This document shows positions 26,123 to 35,056 of a stretch of DNA of 64,000 bases, in pieces (within the stretch, counting starts at the first letter, position 1; every line of letters begins with the position of its first letter). The stretch spans positions 83,865-147,864 of the forward strand of contig NZ_QQAR01000010.1 in assembly GCF_003350375.1 (NCBI RefSeq), in the 5' to 3' direction. This stretch comes from Flavobacterium sp. AG291. Lineage in GTDB: Bacteria; Bacteroidota; Bacteroidia; Flavobacteriales; Flavobacteriaceae. The translations under genes were made by a program, and so were the position numbers. The notes below the pieces were generated by a model, which searched no databases, was not told the origin of the DNA, and saw only the letters and a program-made list of their open reading frames with translations.

Positions 26123-26929
26123 ATGGAGGATAAGAGGATATTGTATGTATCATCTGAAGTAGTGCCTTATTTGGCTGAGAATGAAGTTTCTTTAATGTCA
26201 TATGATGTACCGAAAATGATCAATGATCAAGGCGGACAGATAAGAATATTCATGCCGAGGTATGGTAATATTAATGAGAGAAGGCATCAATTGCATGAGG
26301 TAATCCGATTATCAGGGATGAATTTGGTGGTAAACGATATGGATATGCCCCTGATAATAAAAGTGGCTTCAATCCCTAAAGAGAGAATACAGGTTTATTT
26401 TATAGATAACGACGAATACTTTAAGAGGAAAGCGACTTTCAGCGATGAAGACGGAGTATTATACCCGGATAATGATGAAAGAGCTATCTTTTTTGCAAAA
26501 GGGGTAGTCGAAACAGTAAAAAAACTGAATTGGGTGCCGGATATCATCCACGTACATGGATGGCTTGCAGGTATGCTTCCGGTATACATGAAACATTATT
26601 ATAAGAACGAAGCACTTTTTGCAGATACAAAAATTGTAACATCGGTATACGGGCAGTCTTTTGACGGTACTCTGGATAACGATATGCTTAAAAAGGTATT
26701 GTTTGACAATGTGCCTGAAAGCGACGTGAAGATGCTTGAAGTTCCTGATTATAACAATGTTATGAAGGCTTCGATAGCACATTCTGATGGTGTTATCATA
26801 GCGTCTGAAAACCTTTCTGATGAATTAGTGAAGTTTGTTGAAGCTTCAGGAAAACCATTCCTTCCGTATGTAGGCAAAGATAAATTTGCAGAGGCGTATA
26901 CTAATTTCTATAGAAATCAGGTTTTATAG
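26123..26929 (+). CDS. Short glycogen/starch synthase-like protein (GT5 N-terminal domain only)
   Basis: 268 residues from the ATG at 26123 (MEDKRILYVSSEVVPYLAENE). It matches the N-terminal GT5 domain of glycogen synthase GlgA (FMPRYGNINERRHQLHEVIRL; DIIHVHGWLAGMLPVYMKHYY), but stops where the C-terminal nucleotide-binding domain (about 220 residues) should begin. The ADP-glucose-contact KxGGL motif after VVP is replaced by YLAENE. Full-length GlgA is ~480 residues, so catalysis by the usual mechanism is unlikely. It sits divergent from panC and upstream of DUF4270 and glmS, an order I recall as common in flavobacteria, which suggests a kept non-glycogen role. Confidence 0.85.
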   Translation: MEDKRILYVSSEVVPYLAENEVSLMSYDVPKMINDQGGQIRIFMPRYGNINERRHQLHEVIRLSGMNLVVNDMDMPLIIKVASIPKERIQVYFIDNDEYFKRKATFSDEDGVLYPDNDERAIFFAKGVVETVKKLNWVPDIIHVHGWLAGMLPVYMKHYYKNEALFADTKIVTSVYGQSFDGTLDNDMLKKVLFDNVPESDVKMLEVPDYNNVMKASIAHSDGVIIASENLSDELVKFVEASGKPFLPYVGKDKFAEAYTNFYRNQVL

Positions 26930-26948
26930 TAAATCTAAAAAAAATATA

Positions 26949-28610
26949 ATGACGAATAGTTCATTTCTAAAGAAACTCGTATTTGCTTTAACGGCGTTTA
27001 GTGTTGTGCTTTTTGTATCGTGTGACGACGACTTTAATCTTTTAGGGGCAGATGTTATCGATGGCGACATCCATAGTGATATGGAAAGAGAAGAGGTAAG
27101 TGTTGTTGCTTATGACAGACCAACAGGTGCAGTTCAGGCAAATAACATGACACAGAACCAGCTTGGGGTTTATGATAATCCTGTTTTTGGTAAAACCGTT
27201 TCAAATTTTGTTACCCAGGTGGTAATGGCTTCTGAAAACCCAACACTTTATGAGCCGGTTGTAGATTCGGTATATTTATATATTCCTTATTATACGACTG
27301 CAAAGGAAGCGGGCGAAGACGGAGAGACGATTTATGAATGGGGGAATAGTCTGAATACCTATATTTTTGGCGATCCTGAAGCTAAGTTCAATCTTAAGAT
27401 ATATCAAAATGGTTATTACTTAAGAGATACTGATCCGGGAGCGACTGATAATACGCAGCGTTACTTCTCTGATGACAAAGCTATGGTAGAGAACATGGTT
27501 GTAGGTCAGCCATTGTTCGAAGGAGATACTACATTTAGCCTAAAAGAAGTGCGAATTGACGCTAAAGTAACCGATGATAGCGGAAATGTTACTGATAAGG
27601 TGGTTGAAAGAAAAAAACCGGGGTTATATATTCAGTTTGACCCAGCGAGGTTTAATGAATTGTTCTTTAGCCAGGCTAACAGAGGAAACCTTATCAATAA
27701 TACTGTCTTTAAAAATTATTTCAGGGGGCTTTACTTTAAAGTTGAACAGCTTGATAAGGCTGTAATGAATATCCCTGATTTTGCTTCGGGGACCATTACG
27801 GTTAAAATGCGTGATTATGAAGCGCTGACTTCAGGTACAACTGCCGGGCCTGATCTTGAAAAAGGACGTATAAGAAAAACAGTTACCTTTAACCTTAAAG
27901 GGAATACAATAAACTTTTTTGATAATACATATAATACTGATTTTAATACTGCTGTATCTAATTCCGATGTTACATTAGGAGATGACAGATTGTATTTAAA
28001 AGGTGGTGCCGGATCAATGGCTGTTGTTAGCTTAAATGATGCTAAAATCAATGAGCTTATACAAACTATTGGAAAGGGTGCGGGTAACAATGTTCTTATA
28101 AACGAGGCTAATCTTGTTTTTTATGTGGATAATAATGCTGAGAATGGAATGGGTGGAAATGCTAGTAGAAACGTTGTTGCTCCATGGCGTTTATACTTGT
28201 ATGACCTTAAAAACAGGAAACCTATAATTGACTATTCGATGGATGCGACTACTTATCAGAGTAACCCTAAATTGGATAAATATAATTTTGGAGGTATCAT
28301 CGATACCCTTAGCGATGGGAGGATAGCTTATAAAATAAGACTTACCAATCATATCAAAAACATTATTAAAGGCGATTCGACCAATGTTAAACTAGGTCTT
28401 GTCGTTACTGATAACATTAATATTACAACCAATTATAAGCTTAAAACACCTTTTACTGAGGGAGATATCCAGGTTAAAGATGTTCCTTATTCTTCTGTGC
28501 AAAATTTGTTGGGAACTAAACTATATGGAAGCAATGTTCCTGCGGATGGCAACGGAAGTGAAAAAAATGGTGTTAAGCTTGAAATTTATTATAGCAAACC
28601 TAAAGAATAA
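26949..28610 (+). CDS. DUF4270 family lipoprotein
   Basis: 553 residues from the ATG at 26949 (MTNSSFLKKLVFALTAFS), with a lipobox at VSCDDD (Cys25). The acidic residues just after the Cys fit a surface or outer-membrane lipoprotein. The rest is beta-rich and matches DUF4270, a Bacteroidota family of unknown function. An upstream in-frame ATG at 26886 lies inside the preceding gene and would spoil the signal peptide. It is 19 nt after the GT5-like gene and 5 nt before glmS, so the three genes are likely one operon. Confidence 0.88.
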   Translation: MTNSSFLKKLVFALTAFSVVLFVSCDDDFNLLGADVIDGDIHSDMEREEVSVVAYDRPTGAVQANNMTQNQLGVYDNPVFGKTVSNFVTQVVMASENPTLYEPVVDSVYLYIPYYTTAKEAGEDGETIYEWGNSLNTYIFGDPEAKFNLKIYQNGYYLRDTDPGATDNTQRYFSDDKAMVENMVVGQPLFEGDTTFSLKEVRIDAKVTDDSGNVTDKVVERKKPGLYIQFDPARFNELFFSQANRGNLINNTVFKNYFRGLYFKVEQLDKAVMNIPDFASGTITVKMRDYEALTSGTTAGPDLEKGRIRKTVTFNLKGNTINFFDNTYNTDFNTAVSNSDVTLGDDRLYLKGGAGSMAVVSLNDAKINELIQTIGKGAGNNVLINEANLVFYVDNNAENGMGGNASRNVVAPWRLYLYDLKNRKPIIDYSMDATTYQSNPKLDKYNFGGIIDTLSDGRIAYKIRLTNHIKNIIKGDSTNVKLGLVVTDNINITTNYKLKTPFTEGDIQVKDVPYSSVQNLLGTKLYGSNVPADGNGSEKNGVKLEIYYSKPKE

Positions 28611-28615
28611 ACGTT

Positions 28616-30463
28616 ATGTGTGGAATTGTAGGCTACATAGGTCATAGAGAGGCCTATCCTGTAATCATAAAAGGTCTTAAAAGACTTGAGTACAGAGGGT
28701 ATGACAGTGCCGGTGTTGTTCTTTATGACGGTACCGACCTTAAACTTTCAAAAACGAAAGGAAAAGTATCTGACCTTGAAGCAAGGGCAGAGAAAGAAAT
28801 ATCATTAAATGGTTCTATTGGTATAGGGCATACACGTTGGGCTACACACGGTGTGCCTAATGATGTGAATTCACATCCGCATGTTTCTAATTCTGGTAAC
28901 CTTGTGATTGTTCATAATGGTATTATCGAGAACTATGAGCCGCTTAAAAAGGAGCTTATCAAAAGAGGCTATGTATTTCATTCAGATACGGATACTGAAG
29001 TTTTGGTAAACCTTATCGAAGAAGTTAAAAAACAAGATAACCTTAAGCTTGGCAAAGCCGTTCAGGTGGCGCTTAATCAGGTGGTAGGTGCTTATGCTAT
29101 TGCGGTATTTGACAAAGAAAGACCAAATGAGATTGTTGCGGCCCGTTTGGGTAGTCCATTGGCAATTGGTGTTGGTAAAGACGAGTTCTTTGTAGCATCT
29201 GATGCTTCACCATTTATTGAGTATACTTCAAATGCTATTTACCTTGAAGATGAGGAAATGGCAATTATAAGACTGCATAAACCTCTTAAGATAAGGAAGA
29301 TTAAAGATGATACTTTGGTTGATCCTTATATTCAGGAGCTTCAAATGAATCTTGAGCAGATTGAAAAAGGAGGTTATGACCACTTTATGCTTAAAGAGAT
29401 CTATGAGCAGCCAAGCGTTATTAAAGATACATACCGAGGAAGGCTTCATGCCAATGAAGGACTTATTAAAATGGCAGGTATTGAAGATAACCTTCAGAAG
29501 TTCCTTAATGCTGACAGGATACTTATCATTGCCTGTGGTACTTCTTGGCACGCCGGTCTTGTAGCAGAGTATATTTTTGAAGAATTTGCACGTATTCCTG
29601 TAGAAGTTGAGTATGCATCGGAGTTCCGATACAGAAACCCTATCGTCAGGCCAACGGATGTAGTTATCGCTATTTCGCAATCAGGCGAGACAGCTGATAC
29701 CCTTGCGGCTATAAAACTGGCTAAAGAGCAGGGAGCATTTGTATTTGGTGTGTGTAATGTGGTAGGTTCATCTATTTCTCGTGAAACACATGCAGGTGCT
29801 TATACTCACGCAGGTCCTGAAATTGGTGTGGCTTCTACCAAAGCATTTACCACACAAATTACAGTGCTTACGCTTATTGCACTCCGTCTAGCACAGGCTA
29901 AGGGAACCATGAATAATTCAGACTTCCACAGATACCTGCAGGAACTGGAGCTTATTCCTGAAAAAGTGGCTGAGGCTTTAGAAACTAACCTTGTAGCGCA
30001 GACTATTGCTGCTGTGTATAAGGATGCGCCTAACGCACTTTATCTGGGTAGAGGTTATAACTTCCCGGTAGCACTTGAAGGAGCTCTTAAATTAAAAGAA
30101 ATATCATACATTCATGCGGAGGGTTATCCTGCGGCTGAGATGAAACACGGACCTATCGCACTTATCGATGAGTCGATGCCTGTATTCATTATCGCACCGC
30201 AACAGGAGCACTACGATAAGATTGTAAGTAACATACAGGAGATAAAATCGAGAAGCGGAAAAATTATTGCTGTGGTAACTAAAGGTGATACTCAGGTAAA
30301 AGCCTTAGCGGACCACGTAATCGAGATTCCGGCTACTTCTGATGCTTTATCGCCACTATTGACTACAATACCACTACAATTACTTTCTTACCATATTGCG
30401 GTAATGAGAGAGTGTAACGTAGACCAGCCAAGAAACCTGGCGAAGTCGGTTACGGTAGAATAA
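28616..30463 (+). CDS. glmS: Glutamine-fructose-6-phosphate aminotransferase (isomerizing)
   Basis: Makes glucosamine-6-phosphate from fructose-6-phosphate and glutamine, the entry step to UDP-GlcNAc for peptidoglycan and lipopolysaccharide. 615 residues. The N-terminal glutaminase domain has nucleophile Cys2 (MCGIVGYIG), and GHTRWATHG follows. Two SIS domains bind the sugar (CGTSWHAGL; SQSGETADTL; STKAFTTQ), and the C-terminus is SVTVE. It is the last gene of a three-gene operon, with a terminator 20 nt after the stop. Confidence 0.98.
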   Translation: MCGIVGYIGHREAYPVIIKGLKRLEYRGYDSAGVVLYDGTDLKLSKTKGKVSDLEARAEKEISLNGSIGIGHTRWATHGVPNDVNSHPHVSNSGNLVIVHNGIIENYEPLKKELIKRGYVFHSDTDTEVLVNLIEEVKKQDNLKLGKAVQVALNQVVGAYAIAVFDKERPNEIVAARLGSPLAIGVGKDEFFVASDASPFIEYTSNAIYLEDEEMAIIRLHKPLKIRKIKDDTLVDPYIQELQMNLEQIEKGGYDHFMLKEIYEQPSVIKDTYRGRLHANEGLIKMAGIEDNLQKFLNADRILIIACGTSWHAGLVAEYIFEEFARIPVEVEYASEFRYRNPIVRPTDVVIAISQSGETADTLAAIKLAKEQGAFVFGVCNVVGSSISRETHAGAYTHAGPEIGVASTKAFTTQITVLTLIALRLAQAKGTMNNSDFHRYLQELELIPEKVAEALETNLVAQTIAAVYKDAPNALYLGRGYNFPVALEGALKLKEISYIHAEGYPAAEMKHGPIALIDESMPVFIIAPQQEHYDKIVSNIQEIKSRSGKIIAVVTKGDTQVKALADHVIEIPATSDALSPLLTTIPLQLLSYHIAVMRECNVDQPRNLAKSVTVE

Positions 30464-30483
30464 TCATTGAAAATATAAAATTG

Positions 30484-30516
30484 AAAAAGCGGTTAAGGTA
30501 ACTTAGCCGCTTTTTT
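30484..30516 (+). terminator. Intrinsic terminator of the glmS operon
   Basis: AAAAAGCGGTTAAG (30484-30497), loop GTAA, CTTAGCCGC and then six T. The 14-bp stem contains one G-T pair. Confidence 0.9.
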
Positions 30517-30560
30517 ATTTATTCAATTTCCTTCTTATCTTTAATTTTAAATCAAAACTT

Positions 30561-31328
30561 ATGTTTTTTGCCATTTTTCTGGTAGTTGCTGTAATTGTCG
30601 GCTTTTACTTTTATTATACATCTAAACCCAAAACGGTAAAAACGTTTTCTGCTGAGTGGGAAACCCTGTTGCAAGAGCATGTGCGTTTTTACCGTGACCT
30701 GCCTGAAGAAAAACAGCCTGAATTCCGCGAGCGTATCCTTCAGTTTTTAGGTGAAACTTATATCGATGGGGTTGGTCTTGAAATTAACGATCTGGATAAG
30801 CTATTAATTGCTTCAAGTGCAGTAATACCTGTCTTTGGCTTTGCCGAATGGCACTATTTTAACCTTACAGGTGTTTTACTGTACCCGGATTATTTTGATG
30901 AAGATATGCAGTTTGCTAATTCTGATAAGGATCGGAACATAGGAGGGCTGGTAGGCAGCGGAAGGTTTGAAAAGAAAATGATACTGAGCAGAAAGGCATT
31001 ATATGCGGGTTTTGATAATACTAGCGATAAAAATAACACAGGTATTCATGAATTTGTACATCTGATCGATAAAATGGATGGCGCTACCGATGGCATTCCT
31101 GAGTTACTTTTAGGGCATCAGTATGTAATTCCATGGGTAGATTTAATGCACAAAACCATGGAAGAAATTAACGATGATGAATCGGACATACGAAAATATG
31201 CAGGAACAAAACAGGCTGAATTCTTTGCTGTGGTATCCGAATATTTTTTTGAGCGTCCCGACTTATTGCAGGCTAAACACCCTGAAATCTATACAATGCT
31301 GGAGTCTTGTTTTTATCCTAAGAGATAA
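30561..31328 (+). CDS. MtfA-like zinc peptidase (M90 family)
   Basis: 255 residues. A hydrophobic N-terminal segment (MFFAIFLVVAVIVGFYFYY) is probably a membrane anchor. The rest matches the MtfA/M90 family, with zinc site HEFVH at about residues 161-165 and further family stretches (FGFAEWHYFN; VSEYFFERPDLL). In E. coli, MtfA is cytosolic, binds the Mlc repressor and affects glucose uptake. The flavobacterial versions carry the extra N-terminal anchor and have no known target. It is a single gene with no clear partner and no obvious terminator. Confidence 0.88.
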   Translation: MFFAIFLVVAVIVGFYFYYTSKPKTVKTFSAEWETLLQEHVRFYRDLPEEKQPEFRERILQFLGETYIDGVGLEINDLDKLLIASSAVIPVFGFAEWHYFNLTGVLLYPDYFDEDMQFANSDKDRNIGGLVGSGRFEKKMILSRKALYAGFDNTSDKNNTGIHEFVHLIDKMDGATDGIPELLLGHQYVIPWVDLMHKTMEEINDDESDIRKYAGTKQAEFFAVVSEYFFERPDLLQAKHPEIYTMLESCFYPKR

Positions 31329-31550
31329 AAATCATGACTATGACAATGAGAATTTTATTAAAAAAAATCTTAAAATCAGCTCATTTGCCTGCTTCTGATG
31401 GTTATTATAGATGCTTGTCTTTTAAAAACAGGTTTCTTAAAGGTTAATATGTTTGTAATTAGGAGTTTAATTTTAATTTTTGTCTTTTAAAATTCGCCTT
31501 TTTGGAAAGGCTTATTATATATAGGTAGAATTATTCTGTCGAATTATTCG

Positions 31551-31558
31551 TATGTTTG
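31551..31558 (+). promoter_or_regulatory. -7 promoter element of the giant cargo gene
   Basis: TATGTTTG lies 29 nt before the start at 31587. No TTG is found at 17-23 nt upstream. The 258-nt gap before the gene shows nothing else recognisable. Confidence 0.45.
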
Positions 31559-31586
31559 ATAGTTAACTAAATTAAACTATTAAACT

Positions 31587-34500
31587 ATGAATCAAAAATT
31601 ATTAGACATTTCGCCCGGCTTTGGCTTTGGTGTCGGTCGTTTTTTGAATCTTAAAGGCACTATAGGACGACTTTGCCTGTTGTTGCTTTTAAGTTTCATT
31701 TCAACGGTTGGCTACGGGCAGTTGGCTACTCAAAACTTTGATACCGGTATACCAGTCACATGGGCTCAGGCAAACAATGGTGTTGGGACAACAGCTTACA
31801 CTACCTCTCCGGATGGTTATCTGGGAAGTGCCGGGGCGGCCTTTATTGACCCCTCATCTGAAAATATCGGAAACGGAAACACTGCAAGATATTTTCTAAT
31901 CACGCCACAAATAAATGTGCCTACTAACAGTGAGCTTCGTTTTTTTACAAAGCAATCAAGTACTACTGATTATGGTAATGTTTATGAGGTTCGTGTTTCT
32001 ACCGCACTCCCTACCGATATAACAAGTTATACTACTACACTTGCATCATATACAGAAGCACAGCTAAGTAATGGTAATGTTTATGAAGAAAAGGTAATTC
32101 CTATTCCGCCCACCATTCAGGGACTTAATATTTATGTTGCATTTGTATTGGTTAATAACCAAAATGCGGCAACGCCTAATGCTGATACCTGGTTTATAGA
32201 CAATGTTAACCTCCAAACGGCACAGGTTTGTAATCCTGTTGTGGCAACTACAATTACAGCTTCTGCAATTTCTATAACAGGAGCAACAATAAACTGGACA
32301 CATCCAACGGCTACCCAGTTTCAGGTTATTGTTCAGGATGCATCTTTAGCTGCTCCGGGAGCTTCGGCAGTAGGTTCTGTTGTAACAGGTGCAGGCACTT
32401 CATTTTCCTATCCTGCTACGGGTTTGACAGGTGGTACCGCTTATAAGGCTTATGTGAAAGCCATTTGTTCACAATCCAGCAGTGCCTGGATAACGACCTC
32501 GGGCACTACATTTACAACGGCACTATTGGGGTCGGCTTGTTCAAATCCTCTCATTATTCCTGCAAACGGAACAACATACACTTACACGAACAACCTAAGT
32601 AACTTCCAGAATGCATCTGTAACTTATGCGAATCAGGGCTCAAGTTGTCTTTCTCCATCACTAACGGCAAATTACCTTAATGGTGCTAAAGCTTTCTTTT
32701 CATACACGCCAACCCAGAATGGTGTAATCACTGTTACAAACATGACTACTGCCAATAGTGGGCAAAACGGTTTTAACCATATAACCGGGGTGTTTGTTTA
32801 TGAAGGATGTTCTAATGTAGGTGTACAATGTTTAGGAGGTAATAATACCTCTGCAGCGGCAACTCCTAAGTCTATTCCTAACCTTTATGTACAGGCGGGG
32901 CAAACCTATATTATAGTTGTTTCTTCATCGTTAGTTGCTAACGCAGGTATTATATTTACGCTGACGGTTAAGACAGAAGCTTGTGCTCCACCGGCAGTTT
33001 TTAAGTATAAAAACTTATTGCAAAATAGTGTTAGATTTTCGTGGGATAATCCGGGGAATCTTTACAATACATGGGAGTACAGGGTTCAGACTTCGGGATC
33101 GGCAGCGCCAACAGCTTCTTCTACCGGAACCCAAACTACTACTAACATAGATAACTTTATCAATACAGGTCTTGCTGCAGGTACAGCATATGATCTTTAT
33201 GTTCGTACGGTATGCGGAGGTGTTCCGGGTAACTGGAGCACAGCCTATAAATTTACTACACAGTGTACTACTTTTAATACGCCATATTCTCAGGATTTTG
33301 CAACGGCTACGGCATCTGCTCCGGCACCTTGCTGGACCGTTATTGATGCAAATAGTGATGCGGTTACCTGGTCGTATTTAACACAATCGGCAACGATACT
33401 AACAAGTACATTCCAGAATAATAACAATGATTATTTTGTAAGTCCACAGGTTGTAAGTGCAGCAAGCGCTCAAATGAGGGTGCGCTATAAATACAAAGCA
33501 ACAGGCGGAACTATTAAATACTCTGTAAGATTATCCCAAACAGGTGTTGGGGTAGATGATTTTACGACTATCCTTTTACCTGAAACGGCAATATCTAATA
33601 CTGCTAATCAGGAAATGGTTATTAATTTATCGCCAACTATTACGGGACCTATAAATATTGCTTTTGTTGTAACACCGGGTGCTGGAAGTAATGCTACAAG
33701 GATAAATATAGACGATGTATTTATCGAGAATATGCCGGCATGTCCGGATCCAACAGCTATTACTGTAGTTGATGCTACAACAAATACAGCTCAGTTTTCG
33801 TGGACGCCGGGTAATACCGAAACACAGTGGGAAGTAATTGTACAGGAAGAATATCTTGCTACACCGCTTGCGACACAAAGTGGTACTGTTGTAACTTCAA
33901 ACCCTTACACGGCAACAGGTTTAGATCATTCAACTAAATACGAAGTGTTTGTAAGGGCTACTTGTGGTGCTTTTGGAACCAGCCAGTGGGTAGGGCCGGT
34001 AGCATTTACCACAGACTGTTCTGTAATGAGCCTTCCGTTTTTAGAAACGTTTAATGATACCGATTCGGAATCAGTTAAATTCTGTTGGACAATAAACAAT
34101 GCTAATAATGATGCCAGACAATTTGCAATTGGTACTACAAATGCTTCATTGTCTGTACCTCTTGCTCAGCAGCCTGCCGGATTTGATGATTGGTTAATTT
34201 CGCCACCTATCCAGATCAATGGTTATGGTAAGCTTACTTTTGACTATTCTTCGGCTATGATTCTGACTACTGCAGCGCGTTTTGGCTGTCAGGTGCTTAT
34301 CTCAACTACAGATAATAATCCATCGAGTTTTACGGAACTGATACCTTTATTTGAAATTACAAATACAACGGCGCTCCAAAAAACTGTTTATTTCCCTGCA
34401 ACAGGACCTGTGTATATTGCATTTAGGGTGCCGCCTACATTTATAATTCCTCCGGTTGCAACGGTTCTTAATATTGATAACGTTAAGATAGAAGATGCAC

Positions 34501-35003
34501 CTGCGTGTCCTTCGCCACTAAACTTAGCGATTACTAATGTTACTGCTAATGGTGTAGATGTTGCATGGGGAGCAGGTAACCTTGAGACGCAATGGCAGGT
34601 ATCTATTTTACCATTAGGCTCGGGTGATCCTAACCTTAATCCTACAGTAGTATCTACTAGCTCTTATCAGGCTACTAACCTTCTTCCGGGAACGGAATAT
34701 CAGTTGTTTGTAAGGGCACTGTGTGATGATTCTAACAGTCTTTGGGTAGGCCCAAAATACTTTACAACAACATGTACTCAGGTTTATACCGCTCCGTTTA
34801 CTGAAACGTTTAATGATGGCTCTGTATCTGAGGCTTGCTGGAAAGTAATTAATGCAAATAATGATTCTGATAATGGAGTCTGGATAGTGGTATTGCTCCT
34901 TATGAAGGCAACCACGCAGCTGCCCTATTTACGGGAAACAATGGTGCTAATAACGACTGGCTTATTACGCCTAAAATCACTGTTCCGGCAAATTACCGCT
35001 TAA
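31587..35003 (+). CDS. 5' part of the giant cargo gene: signal peptide, jelly-roll and fibronectin III modules
   Basis: 1138 residues as read. A long N-terminal signal (hydrophobic core LCLLLLLSFIS, ending VGYGQ) is followed by a jelly-roll module (ITPQINVPTNSELRFFTK), a fibronectin III module (ITGATINWTHPTATQFQVIV), and a pre-peptidase-like module. Then come alternating pairs with recurring CWTVIDANSDA/CWTINNANNDA and TETQWEVIVQ motifs. The final ~40 residues after the shift near 34882 are out of frame. Without repair, this product would lack the sorting domain and should stay in the periplasm or be degraded. Confidence 0.8.
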   Translation: MNQKLLDISPGFGFGVGRFLNLKGTIGRLCLLLLLSFISTVGYGQLATQNFDTGIPVTWAQANNGVGTTAYTTSPDGYLGSAGAAFIDPSSENIGNGNTARYFLITPQINVPTNSELRFFTKQSSTTDYGNVYEVRVSTALPTDITSYTTTLASYTEAQLSNGNVYEEKVIPIPPTIQGLNIYVAFVLVNNQNAATPNADTWFIDNVNLQTAQVCNPVVATTITASAISITGATINWTHPTATQFQVIVQDASLAAPGASAVGSVVTGAGTSFSYPATGLTGGTAYKAYVKAICSQSSSAWITTSGTTFTTALLGSACSNPLIIPANGTTYTYTNNLSNFQNASVTYANQGSSCLSPSLTANYLNGAKAFFSYTPTQNGVITVTNMTTANSGQNGFNHITGVFVYEGCSNVGVQCLGGNNTSAAATPKSIPNLYVQAGQTYIIVVSSSLVANAGIIFTLTVKTEACAPPAVFKYKNLLQNSVRFSWDNPGNLYNTWEYRVQTSGSAAPTASSTGTQTTTNIDNFINTGLAAGTAYDLYVRTVCGGVPGNWSTAYKFTTQCTTFNTPYSQDFATATASAPAPCWTVIDANSDAVTWSYLTQSATILTSTFQNNNNDYFVSPQVVSAASAQMRVRYKYKATGGTIKYSVRLSQTGVGVDDFTTILLPETAISNTANQEMVINLSPTITGPINIAFVVTPGAGSNATRINIDDVFIENMPACPDPTAITVVDATTNTAQFSWTPGNTETQWEVIVQEEYLATPLATQSGTVVTSNPYTATGLDHSTKYEVFVRATCGAFGTSQWVGPVAFTTDCSVMSLPFLETFNDTDSESVKFCWTINNANNDARQFAIGTTNASLSVPLAQQPAGFDDWLISPPIQINGYGKLTFDYSSAMILTTAARFGCQVLISTTDNNPSSFTELIPLFEITNTTALQKTVYFPATGPVYIAFRVPPTFIIPPVATVLNIDNVKIEDAPACPSPLNLAITNVTANGVDVAWGAGNLETQWQVSILPLGSGDPNLNPTVVSTSSYQATNLLPGTEYQLFVRALCDDSNSLWVGPKYFTTTCTQVYTAPFTETFNDGSVSEACWKVINANNDSDNGVWIVVLLLMKATTQLPYLRETMVLITTGLLRLKSLFRQITA

Positions 35004-35056
35004 GATATTATTACAGGGTTTATGAAGAAGGTTATATTGAAGATCTTAATATTTTA

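Noticed and set aside
34860..34900. Programmed -1 ribosomal frameshift in the giant cargo gene
   Set aside because: There is no X-XXY-YYZ slippery heptamer and no obvious downstream pseudoknot. The simplest explanation is loss of one G.
31587..35003. Two independent genes in place of one frameshifted cargo gene
   Set aside because: The second frame's first ATG is inside a module and has no signal peptide, while the open frame extends upstream to 34874 with matching sequence.
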